Assembly: GCF_900108365.1 (NCBI RefSeq)
Contig: NZ_FNWQ01000003.1
Span: 124,001-188,000, forward strand
Length of the DNA stretch: 64,000 nucleotides
Source: Chryseobacterium culicis
Lineage (GTDB): Bacteria; Bacteroidota; Bacteroidia; Flavobacteriales; Weeksellaceae
Direction: 5' to 3'
The position numbers and the translations under genes were made by a program. Positions 34,601 to 44,400 of the stretch are shown here, piece after piece (position 1 is the stretch's first letter; every line of letters begins with the position of its first letter). The notes beneath the pieces were generated by a model. It saw nothing but the letters and a program-made list of their open reading frames with translations, was not told where the DNA came from and made no database searches.

Positions 34601-36041
34601 CTGTTTTTGCCATGGGTGTAAACATCTTTCCTTCTACTCCCGCCAGGGTAAGAATAGGAATGTACACAATAAGGATGATAATTTCTCCGAAGGCGGCACT
34701 GCTTCTGATCTTTGATGCAGAAAGAAAAACTTCTTCATCCATTTCAGACTGAGTTAAGGCAAGGGCAGATTTCCTTACGCCTAAATGATGGAGGGTAGCC
34801 TCAACAATAATCACGGCACCATCCACAATCAACCCGAAGTCTATGGCGCCAAGGCTCATCAGGTTGGCACTTACCCCAAAAACATTCATCATTCCTAATG
34901 CAAACAGCAGAGACAACGGAATGGCAGAAGCTACAATAAGCCCGGCCCTCAGATTTCCTAAGAAGATCACAAGAACGAAAATAACAATCAGGGCTCCTTC
35001 GATAAGGTTTTTCTGTACGGTACTGATGGCTCTGTCTACAAGGTCTGTTCTGTCCAGGAAAGGTTCAATAATAACATCATCCGGAAGAGATTTCTGAATG
35101 GTCGGAATTTTTGCTTTTATATTGCTGACTACTTCATTACTGTTTGCTCCTTTCAGCATCATCACGACTCCGCCTACGGCATCTACTTTTCCGTCGTAGG
35201 TTAATGCTCCATAACGAACAGCACTTCCCAGACGGACATCAGCCACGTCTTTGATAAAAATAGGAACGCTTCCTGTTTCGTTTTTAACGGCAATATTTTT
35301 AATATCTTCCAAAGAGGTCACCAGACCGATTCCCCGGATAAAATAGGCGTTGGGCTTCTTATCAATATACGCTCCTCCTGTATTTTGGTTGTTTTTTTCA
35401 AGGGCTGTAAATATTTCAGTAATACTGGTTCCCATTGCCTTTAAACGGTTGGGATCAATAGCTACCTCGTACTGTTTTAATTCTCCTCCAAAACTGTTGA
35501 TTTCTGCGACGCCCGGTGTTCCGTTCAGCTGTCTTCGAACGATCCAGTCCTGCATGCTGCGAAGCTCTTTGGCATTGTATTTTTTTTCGCTGCCTTTTTT
35601 AGGGTGAAGGATATACTGATAGACTTCCCCAAGCCCTGTACTTACCGGAGCCAGCTCAGGAGTTCCTACTCCTTTCGGAATTTCTTCCACTGCATTTTTC
35701 AGCTGTTCATTGATGAGCTGTCTTGCAAAGTACACATCAACATTTTCTTTGAAAACCACAGTAATTACAGAAAGTCCGAATCTTGAAATACTTCTTGTTT
35801 CCTGGATATCGGGAACATTGGCAATACTCTGTTCAATAGGAAAAGTAACCAGCTGTTCCACTTCCTGCCCTGCCAGCGTAGGACATACGGTAATGATCTG
35901 CACCTGATTGTTGGTAATATCCGGTACAGCATCTATTGGTAATCTGGTGGCGCTCCATGTTCCCCAGATAATCAGCACCAACGTCATCAAACCAATGATC
36001 ACCTTATTTTTGATACTGAATTTTATGATTTTATCTAACAC
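31680..36041 (-). CDS. czcA: CzcA-type RND metal pump fused to a TolC-like outer-membrane factor
   Basis: A 1453-residue fusion. Residues 1-1030 are a heavy-metal RND permease with 12 helices; the proton/metal motif DFGLIVDGAVIIVE has Asp401, Asp407 and Glu414 as in Zn/Co-type CzcA rather than CusA. Residues about 1070-1453 are a CzcC/TolC-like OEP domain (SVDEAVEQAVNNNLTLQ ... ). Between them Met1043 begins a perfect signal-peptide-like segment (MFTAMLAVGFMMLGQNFKAQ, cut expected after Ala1063). Such fusions occur in other Bacteroidota; whether the chain is cleaved or separately initiated is unknown. With CzcB it forms a tripartite efflux system. Confidence 0.92.
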   Translation of the reverse strand: MLDKIIKFSIKNKVIIGLMTLVLIIWGTWSATRLPIDAVPDITNNQVQIITVCPTLAGQEVEQLVTFPIEQSIANVPDIQETRSISRFGLSVITVVFKENVDVYFARQLINEQLKNAVEEIPKGVGTPELAPVSTGLGEVYQYILHPKKGSEKKYNAKELRSMQDWIVRRQLNGTPGVAEINSFGGELKQYEVAIDPNRLKAMGTSITEIFTALEKNNQNTGGAYIDKKPNAYFIRGIGLVTSLEDIKNIAVKNETGSVPIFIKDVADVRLGSAVRYGALTYDGKVDAVGGVVMMLKGANSNEVVSNIKAKIPTIQKSLPDDVIIEPFLDRTDLVDRAISTVQKNLIEGALIVIFVLVIFLGNLRAGLIVASAIPLSLLFALGMMNVFGVSANLMSLGAIDFGLIVDGAVIIVEATLHHLGVRKSALALTQSEMDEEVFLSASKIRSSAAFGEIIILIVYIPILTLAGVEGKMFTPMAKTVGFAILGALILSLTYIPMMSALFLSKKISHKETFSDKMMNRLQKIYQPLLQKAIKVKYIIVSVTAVVFLISAFIFKNMGGEFIPQLQEGDYAFHCILPQGSSLSQSIETSMQASRLIKQFDEVKMVVGKTGSAEVPTDPMPPEATDMIVVLKPQSEWKTKKSYNELADEISEKLETIPGVFFEKNQPIQMRFNELMTGIRQDVAVKIFGENLDSLAVYADKVGKVIQTVDGATAPQIERVSGLPQINVQYDRTRIANYGLNIEDVNNAVSTAFAGKAAGQVFENERRFDLVVRLDSLHRTDISDVNNLMITSAAGAQIPLSQVANISYKLGPAQISREQGKRRIVIGFNVKDRDVESVVKDIQAKLNKMKLPSGYYFTYGGQFENLQEASQRLMIAVPVSLLLIFMLLYFTFRSFKQAALIFTAIPMSAIGGVFALLVRDMPFSISAGIGFIALFGVAVLNGIVLIGTFNQLEKEGETDILKRVFEGTKTRLRPVLMTATVASLGFLPMAISTGAGAEVQKPLATVVIGGLVTATFLTLFVLPMLYIIFNTKILKRKNTNKGMFTAMLAVGFMMLGQNFKAQARPISVDEAVEQAVNNNLTLQSKDLSIKSAEALRPTAKELPKLSFEAQLGQYNSPKFDQSFAISQSIPFPTLFKARKDLINENIKSKQIDKEVTANELIKQVRTYYYQIEYLQYNKAQLTSLDKYYEEFIRIATVRFKAGDIKKIEISTAETQKGEIDLLLRQNEVYLNNAYKNLKTLINTSEDIEVPFNKEYAPLKAENVLDSAVVANNPTVKAFYQEMEIAEKNKKVEKSLGLPDFSLGYTNQSLIGLHTVNGQENFYNAGKRFQSATVGVAIPLTFGATKARIQALEYERQVAETNAKMQQKQLSAQLENAFSQYQQDIQQYEYYTNQALPNAEKIVKAAQLGYKTGEISYVEYLFALQTATNIQLKYLESIQQVNQSVVTINSIINK

Positions 36042-36097
36042 GATTGATATTTAATTTTTATTGAAAAATGAATGCATACAGCATTAGTATGCTGCAG

Positions 36098-36133
36098 CAA
36101 AAATATCCTGAAACCCTCTGCAATGGTATTGCA
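36098..36133 (-). promoter_or_regulatory. Promoter and palindromic operator of the czcA operon
   Basis: The -7 box TATTTTTG (36105-36098) lies 13 bases downstream of palindrome TGCAATGGTATTGCA (36119-36133). The match to the 28075 site runs 25 bases with two differences, and box spacing is identical. Confidence 0.72.
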
Positions 36134-36190
36134 AAGTTTCAAGCACAGTTTATTATTAGAAAGCATCACTTTCTAAAAAATCAATAAAAA

Positions 36191-36514
36191 TTAAATTTTA
36201 GGAGGCTGCCAGATAGGATCGTAAACCTGGTAAGCAAAGTCGTTTTTGTGAAATAAGATCTTCTTTGAAAAATAAGCCGGAACCAGTTCCGGAATTTCCA
36301 ACAAAGGATCTATTTTAAATGCTGAAACCGTCATCTGACAGCAGCTGCATGCACACAGCGGAGAACAGATATCTCCTTTTTCTTTTGAATGGTTTTCCTG
36401 AACACTAAGAGAAATTATTTTATTCCCGGAATTCTGCGGATGAGATACGTCGGCACATGGCATTAGTGACAGCGCCATGAAATAAATTGCCAATATCCAT
36501 CTTAAGAGGTTCAT
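36191..36514 (-). CDS. Small exported Cys-rich protein (DUF6660-like)
   Basis: A 107-residue exported protein: leader MNLLRWILAIYFMALSLMP, then a Cys cluster CSPLCACSCC (residues about 52-61) and a C-terminus ending YDPIWQPPKI. The cluster and ending match small proteins I know as DUF6660, found beside CusA/CzcA pumps in Bacteroidota. It may bind or sense metal in the periplasm (inference). TACCTTTG (36527-36520) is only five bases before the ATG, so the mRNA may be leaderless. It precedes czcA by 150 bases, and czcA has its own promoter. Confidence 0.75.
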   Translation of the reverse strand: MNLLRWILAIYFMALSLMPCADVSHPQNSGNKIISLSVQENHSKEKGDICSPLCACSCCQMTVSAFKIDPLLEIPELVPAYFSKKILFHKNDFAYQVYDPIWQPPKI

Positions 36515-36519
36515 TATTG

Positions 36520-36527
36520 CAAAGGTA
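36520..36527 (-). promoter_or_regulatory. -7 box directly before the small Cys-rich protein
   Basis: TACCTTTG on the minus strand, five bases from the ATG; transcription would start at or next to the start codon. The remaining 36528-36867 is very AT-rich and holds no other clear signal. Confidence 0.55.
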
Positions 36528-36873
36528 GAGATTTTTTCGAAAAATATAGATAATTACGATATCGCCTATTCGCTGATAATGTAATTTTTATTGTAACTCA
36601 TTTGATCTAATAATGCTTAGTTTAAAAAAAACATTTACAAATAAGATTATTATAATCAAAATAACGCAATTACAAATTTAAGTTAAAAAAAATAGCATAA
36701 TTAATTATTTTTCATTAAATAAAGTTAATAGTTTGAATAATTTTTTATTATTTAAGCTATTTTTTTATAAATTCGCAACTCGTATTTTATATAAATTGAA
36801 TCTCATACGACAAGCTTTGTGGCTGTCTATGTATACTGTAACAATAAAAAGATATAAATCTTAATTAATGATT

Positions 36874-37941
36874 ATGAAAACACAATTACTTTCGATTGCT
36901 TTATTAGTGTCATCCTTTACAATTGCTCAAACCTGGAATACCACAGGAAATTCAGGAACCAACTCATCAAATAATTTCATAGGAACAACAGATTCCCAAT
37001 CTCTTATTTTAAAATCTAATAATACAGAGGGAATTCAAATAAAGCCTAACGGGAATGTGGGAATAAACTATTCCTCCCCACAATCACGATTGACTATTTA
37101 TGAAGGTGGAGGCATAGGATCAAATCATTTTGAATTAAGAACCAATCATCTAAGAAATCCTGACAGATATTTCATGAAAAATATCATTTTCGGGACAGGC
37201 ACAGAAGATGTTACTTTTTCTTTAAGACAAGATGGGCAGATGTATGTGAATGGAAATGTCGGAATTGGATCTACTAATCCTCAAGCAAAACTCGAAGTTG
37301 CTCATGAGATTACTAATGACAAGAATTTTGTAATGGCTCAATTTTTAGGGTCAGGGGCGTCAGGAGGAAGCAATATTGTAAGTATTGGGTTTCATAATAA
37401 AGCTAATTTAGAAATAAATTCAGCGTATTCTTCTTCCGGATTGAGATATGGAAATTTTGCAGATTTTAATATTGAAAATGACAGTGATTCCCCAACTTAC
37501 GGAGCCATTAATTTTATTACCAATAAGAAGATACAAATGGCTATCAGACCTAATGGTAATACTTCTTTGCAAGGTAAATTTGAAGCTAAAGAAGTAAAAG
37601 TTACTCTAACTCCTACTGCCGATTTTGTTTTCGATGAGAAATATAATTTACCAACATTAGAAAATATTGAAAAGCATATTAAAGAGAAAAAGCACCTTCC
37701 TGAAATTGCTTCCGCAAAAGTTATGGAGAAAGAAGGAGTAAATGTAGGTGAATTCCAAATTAAATTATTACAAAAGATAGAAGAACTTACACTCTACTCT
37801 ATTGATCAGAATAAGCAAATAAAGGATCAGGCTGCGCAATTAAAACAACTTCAGGATGAAAATAAAACTTTAAAAGCACAATCTGAAAGAATTGAAAAGC
37901 TAGAACAACAGGTTCAAAAACTCTTATCAACACAAAAATAA
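36874..37941 (+). CDS. Exported fibre-like coiled-coil protein, first gene of the RHS operon
   Basis: 355 residues from MKTQLLSIALLVSSFTIAQ (signal peptide); an ATG two codons upstream is also in frame. The middle has beta repeats typical of phage-tail-fibre and adhesin-like proteins (NGNVGINYSSPQSRLTIYEG, NGNVGIGSTNPQAKLEV). A conserved region follows (FEAKEVKVTLTPTADFVF, KKHLPEIASA), then a long coiled coil from about residue 290 to the end (IEELTLYSIDQNKQIKDQA). It resembles trimeric fibre proteins with a chaperone-like tail. It precedes the next gene by six bases. Its role with the toxin is unknown. Confidence 0.75.
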   Translation: MKTQLLSIALLVSSFTIAQTWNTTGNSGTNSSNNFIGTTDSQSLILKSNNTEGIQIKPNGNVGINYSSPQSRLTIYEGGGIGSNHFELRTNHLRNPDRYFMKNIIFGTGTEDVTFSLRQDGQMYVNGNVGIGSTNPQAKLEVAHEITNDKNFVMAQFLGSGASGGSNIVSIGFHNKANLEINSAYSSSGLRYGNFADFNIENDSDSPTYGAINFITNKKIQMAIRPNGNTSLQGKFEAKEVKVTLTPTADFVFDEKYNLPTLENIEKHIKEKKHLPEIASAKVMEKEGVNVGEFQIKLLQKIEELTLYSIDQNKQIKDQAAQLKQLQDENKTLKAQSERIEKLEQQVQKLLSTQK

Positions 37942-37947
37942 CCAGAA

Positions 37948-38415
37948 ATGAAAAAAAAATTATTCTCTCTATCATCCCTGATGATAGGTTTTCTTGGGTT
38001 TTCCCAAACCGAAGTTTATTTCAAATATGATGAAGCCGGAAATCAAAGATACAGAGGAATTGACGCTGCTGGTAAAAAGGCTGAAGACATTGTTGCAAAA
38101 GAAGCTAAAGTAACAGCCGTTAGCAGACAAGCTCCTGTTATTGATGAAAAAGAATTCCTTAAACAAATACGCTTATACCCTGTTCCTGTTAATGATTATC
38201 TTACCATAGACTGGACAGAAGAAGTTGATGGACTCATAGAATCTGTTTCATTGTATCAGCATAGTACCATTCACTGGAAATTTCAACAGCAAAACATCCC
38301 CGACTTAAACCGTCAGCTTAAAATCAATATGACAGGTTATGACTGGGGAGTATATGTTTTGCGCTTTACGCTAAAAGACGGTAGAACTTTCAGCAAAAAC
38401 ATCACCAAACGATAA
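37948..38415 (+). CDS. Mini YD-repeat protein with T9SS sorting domain
   Basis: A 155-residue secreted protein: signal peptide (to FGFSQ), one YD/RHS-like motif (FKYDEAGNQRYRG), an Ala/Lys-rich linker, and a T9SS type A sorting domain (IRLYPVPVNDYLTIDW ... GVYVLRFTLKDGRTFSK). So it is almost only export signals around one RHS-type motif. It sits between the fibre-like gene and the giant RHS gene with gaps of six and five bases. It may carry or anchor the RHS protein, which lacks its own sorting domain (inference). Confidence 0.78.
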   Translation: MKKKLFSLSSLMIGFLGFSQTEVYFKYDEAGNQRYRGIDAAGKKAEDIVAKEAKVTAVSRQAPVIDEKEFLKQIRLYPVPVNDYLTIDWTEEVDGLIESVSLYQHSTIHWKFQQQNIPDLNRQLKINMTGYDWGVYVLRFTLKDGRTFSKNITKR

Positions 38416-38420
38416 TTACC

Positions 38421-41400
38421 ATGAAACTTTACGATAAGAAAATAAAACTATTTTCAGCATTCATACTGTCTCTATGGTCAGTATTAAGCTTATCACAAAC
38501 TATATTATATCAGACTGAAACCATCAGCCGAACTGTTCAGGATCCACAGACCGTGGTCATGGCTCAGGGATTTCATGCCAAAGCAGATATTTCGAATCCA
38601 TTTATTGCTAAAATAGGAACTGCAACAGAGAATCCTGGCGGAGGACCAACTGATTCTAATGCCGGCGCTAATAATCCTTCCGGAACGACAGCTCCTGATG
38701 GGAAAAGTTTTCATGATACCAAAGGAAATATTGAAGTTAACGGAGCTGGGCAATTGCAGTTTACTTTACCTATAGCCTTACCTCCGGGAGTGAAAAGTGT
38801 AGCCCCACAAGTCAACCTTATATATACCAGTGGAACAGGAAACAGTATAGCTGGATATGGCTGGAACTTGTCAGGAATTACCTCTATTTCAAGAGCCGGA
38901 AAAACAATTGATAAAGATGCTGAGGCTAAGGGTGTTCAATTGGACTATACAGATCGTTATAGCTTCAATGGTCAAAGATTAATTTTAAGATCAGGAGAAT
39001 ATGGTAAAGATGGTGCAGAATATGTAACAGAAAAATATTCTAATATCAAAATAAAATCTGTTGGATCTATAAACGGACAGGCATGGCAAGGACCTGAATT
39101 TTGGGAAGTGACTTTTGAGGACGGATCGCAGGCATGGTATGGAGCAACTACTTCAGGGCTTAGTAGCGCCAGGACACCGATTGAATATAATATTGTGAAA
39201 TGGAAAGACAATAAAGGTAATTATATCACATATGATTATTTACAAACAGGAGTTTCAAATGTAGCTATTATTTCAAGTATCCAATGGGGAGGAAATGAGA
39301 TGTTAAATAAACCTAATTTTAACAAAATAGATTTTATCTATATTAATAGAAGCTTAGCTGAGGACTCTTATGTAGGAGGTATTCGTTTCTTACAGACCCA
39401 ATTATTATCTGAAATTAAAGTCATGTCAAGTGGAAACCCATTTAAACGATATGCAATTAATTATCTAAAAAATGGAACGAATTATGAGATTGTTGATAAC
39501 ATAATAGAGTACAATGCTGATAGCAATACTAATAATAATTTTGCCAATCCCGCATCTTTTACTTATCCAACTCCTACACAGCCTGTTTTAGAATTTTCAA
39601 ACAATAATGTAGATAGCTTTGAAAATGTAAAGCTGACAGGTGATTTTAACGGTGACGGATATTTGGATTTTTCTCTAAATAATGGTGTGGTGAAGCTTGG
39701 AGGACTTAACAATACCTTTACTGATATTTCTCCAGGCAAAACCTTTAATACAGAAGCTAAAGTTGTTAATACATTGCTCGATGAAGAAGGGCAAGTCTAT
39801 AATGGGAATGGAATTGTTCAATATGAAGGAGGTAAATTAGTAGGCTATATATTCAGAAATAGTGTTTTTGTAAAAGTATTTGAAAAACTAGTGTATGACG
39901 AAACCGATTGTACAGCAGAAAATCAACCACCACCGGCAGGTTGTCATGTAGAACAACCATCTTTAAATGAGGGTGATATTAATGGGGACGGTATCTCAGA
40001 TATATTTTTAACATTAAAAAAAGAAATTTGCCAGTGGGTTTATGATCCTAACTGTGCTAATAAAACATCCAATGACACGGCTAACCGCCCTCCTCCATGC
40101 AGTATGCTTGAATGCAATACATATACTATAGCAAGTTTTATTGTTGATTTAAAAAATGCTAATAATCCTTTATCTACATATACTCTAGATTCTGGAATCA
40201 ATGAAAGTTCTTATTATAAACAACAATATCTGGATATAGATGGGGACAGGAAAGTAGATATTATTAATGTCTCCAATACCGCTTATACTGTTTTTGAATT
40301 TATAAAAACAGCTCCTAATCAGTATCTCAAAAAGATAAAATTTACAGGCAATTTAGCCGAAACAAAAGCCCCGGAATTTACAGTATTATTTGGAGACTTC
40401 AACGGCGATGGAAACCTTGACTTTACGATCCCAACTACAGATAACAAGGAAAAAGATAACTGGAGGTTTTATATGGGTACTGGAAAAGAGTTTTCCAATA
40501 TCCTAAAAACTGACTTTTTGAAATATAGAAAACCTGATGATTATCAAAACAGTAATTATCCTACTTTTAATATTTACAGGAATTTTTATACTTCATCAGA
40601 TATTAATAAAGACGGCAAATCAGACATTGTACACATTAACTCTTTTAACAAAGCTGGTCAGGTAAATTCAAGTGGAGTTATACTTAACAGGTATTATGGC
40701 TATACTATTGCCTCCTATACAGCTAATGGAGCTATGGCAAATGGCGATCCTGACTTCTATACCAGTTATACTTATGGAGGATCTAATTATGTAACAGGTA
40801 CCAGTGAATTTGCTTTATTCTCTCCGATTACTACACAGGTAAAAGTCAACAATAATTATTATGATGTACTATTATTCTGGAAAGAGAGAATGCATAAGCT
40901 AAAATCCTCTTCACCCGTTGGAAAATTAGCCCAAGTACAATCCATTACGCAAGGAGGTATCATCACATCAGCAGACTATCTGGAAGTGATTCCGAATGAT
41001 CCAGCCCTTCCCAATTTCTACCAAAAAGTAAAAAAAGAATATTACCCATATTTTTCATTAAACAGAGCAGACCAGTCCTATGCAGTTTCTCAGCTTAGAC
41101 AAGAAGGCAGAAAGCAGGATTTCCGATACAGAGGAATGACAGGACATTTACAAGGTAAAGGCATGATGGGATATCATCAGTCTGCCCGCTCGTCATGGTA
41201 TGCTGATGGATTTGAAAATACTAAAATTTGGTCAGGAGTAGAGATTGATCCTCTTTTTGATGGTGCCCCGGTAAAAGAATGGAGCATCAGAACCTCCAAT
41301 GAAAACAACATTTTCCCAACAGATATTTCTGAGAACAATACTCAGTTATTAAGCTTTAAATCCACTTTATATGAGTCTTATAAATTGTTGAACGGACAGA

Positions 41401-44400
41401 TAGTAAGTACTCCTGTTTCTGATACAGATAAGCCAAGGATTGTTACAGCGACTGTTCCAAAAAGCACTAAAACAAAAGACTTCCTAATTGGAACATTATC
41501 AAACAGTTCTATTATTTATGGAGATTACTATCTTCCAAAACAGACAGTAACCAATGTGAATAATGGCTACGCAGTGACTACTTCTGATTTTGAATACATT
41601 CATAATATATCAGCAGCAGGTTCTGATTATTTTGTGGGACGTCCAAAAAGCAAAACAGAAACGCTGCAAGCTTATGGTGATACAAAATCTGCTAAAGAAG
41701 AATATGTCTATGAAAACAATCTATTAAAAACCTTAAAAACATGGAATCGGGACAATACAGGGTATTTGCTTGAAACATACAATTATGATGGTTTCGGAAA
41801 TATTATTCAGAAGACAATCAACAATAGTGTGGACTCCCAAACCCAAACAAACGCTACTCTGTATGATCCTCAGGGAAGGTTTGTTATAAAGAAAACAGAT
41901 AATTTAGGATTAGAAACAGGCATTGAATATAATGATTGGGGGCAGATAAAAAAGCAAACTGATGCATTAGGAAATACGCTTGTTAATACCTATGATGCTT
42001 GGGGGAAATTATTGACCTCTAAAACCAATCTTGAAGGCACAACCACCTATCAATATAACAGAGATAGCGATTCTAATATTACCGTTACCCAGTATGATTC
42101 AGATGGAGATATTTCAAAAAAATATACCAATAAGCTGGGACAGGAATATAAAGTCTCTACGAAGGCATTTGGACAGGGACAATTTGTCTCTCAGGAGACA
42201 GGGTATGATGTGCTGGGCAGAAAAATAAAAGAGTCTGAGCCTTACTTTGAAGGGCTGAGTCCTAGTCAATTTAATACCATTGTTTATGATGACACAGTTT
42301 TTCCTGCTAAAATAACGGCAACTTCATTTAATGGTAAAAAAATAGAGACCTCTGTTTCCGGTTTAACATCTACTGTAAAAGAACTAAATGGATATGGGAG
42401 AACAACATCAAAAACTACCGATGCCTTAGGCAATGTAAGTTCTTCCACGGATAAAGGTGGAACAATCCAGTTTACTTACAATGCGGCAGGAGAACAGATA
42501 AAGGCACAATATGCTGAAAATATTGTGACTACTAAGTACGACTCCTGGGGTAGAAAATCAGAATTTAACGATCCTTCCAATGGAATCTATAAATATGAGT
42601 ATGATAGCTTCGGACAACCCAGAAAAACAATCAGTCCAAAAGGAACGAAAGAATTTATCTATAATAACTTAGGTCAGCTTATTTCTCAAAAGGAATTATC
42701 CACAACAGACGCAGGACAGGCAACCAATAAATTGATTTCGTATTCATACGATAATAAAGGAAGGCTTGTTTCCAAATCGGGAACATCTAAAGGACAACCG
42801 TATAGTTTCAATGTTTCTTATGATCCACAAGGAAGACTCTTATCTTCATCCGAAAGCAGTAATGGGAAATATTTTATCCAGAAAGGAATTACTTACGATG
42901 ATAAAGCAAGGGTAATTTCTTATGAAAAACAACTCTATTCTTCGGGTGTTCTTACTAAAGTTCAGATTGAAAATGTGTACAGTGCATGGAATGGTGAGTT
43001 GTACCAGATTAAAGATAAGTCCGCAGGTAAGATATTATGGGAACTCAAAGAAATCAACGCCAAAGGTCAGGTACTAAAATCCAGACTAGGCGCAACAGAT
43101 GTTAACAATACTTATGATACGAGTGGTTTCCTGACAAATGTGAATCATTCCTCACAGGTAAAACCAAGTATCCTGCAACTATCCTATTCATTCGATGCAA
43201 TCAGGAATGAACTCAAGAGCAGAACTACCGGAGGAGATTTTAACATTAATGAATCTTTTGATTATGATGATAATAATCGTTTGGTGAACTGGACGAATCC
43301 TGTAACGGGAGTTAAGCCTCAAACTAACAGAAATGTCTATGACATCAAAGGAAGAATTACCCAAAACGATCAGATAGGAACGATCAAGTTTGAAAATTCT
43401 GCTAAGATTTACCAAGCTACAGGAATGACATTAAATGCTGCCGGAGAGCAGAATTATAATAATGATTTAATACAAAGCATTACCTACAATGAGAACAATG
43501 ACCCTGTATTCATTGATGGAATGAAAGGTGATGCAGCCTTCCAGTATGGCTTAACTTCAATGAGACAGAGAGTAACTTATGGAGGTAATTTTAGTTCCGA
43601 TAGTGATGGTAAGTTTACTAAGTTTTATAGTGAAGATGGAAGCTTTGAAGTGGTAAAAGATAACACCACAGGAAAAGAAAAGCACATTCTTTATATTGGA
43701 GGGAATCCTTATGAATCAAATATTGTATATTTAAAAAACTTTGCGGAGAGTAGTGGTTCTTATAAATTTTTGCATAAAGACTATATTGGAAGTATTTTAG
43801 CGATCAGTGATGAAGCCGGAAACAAACTGGAACAAAGACATTTTGATGCATGGGGTAATTTCACACATTTACAAATAGGAAATGGGACAATCGTCACTGA
43901 TAAAAATATAATTGACGATGCTTCGTTATTATTGGAAAGAGGCTATACTAGTCATGAGCATTTTTCAGAGGTAGGAATCATCCATATGAATGGTAGGCTG
44001 TATGATCCTTTATTGAGAAGATTCTTAAATGCAGATGAAAATATTCAGGATCCTTACAATACCCAAAACTATAACAAGTATGGGTACGTATTGAATAATC
44101 CTCTGATGTTTAATGATCCAAGTGGAGAGTTTTGGGTTGCCGGATTCTTTTTAACTTATTTAGCCCCAATTATTTGGGGAGTAGCAGTAGGAACACTGAT
44201 CAGTGCAGGGATGTATGCAATACAGGCACTGGTCATGAATAGCTGGTCATGGAATGGCTTTGCCAATGCGCTGTTAATGGGCGCAGTCACAGGAGGAGTC
44301 TCCGGTGGACTGGGACAGGTATTCAGTGCCAGTGGTTTCTGGGGGTCTGTAGGAAGTAGTGCCTTCACTGGAGCAGGAACAGGAGGTGTAACAGCTTTAC

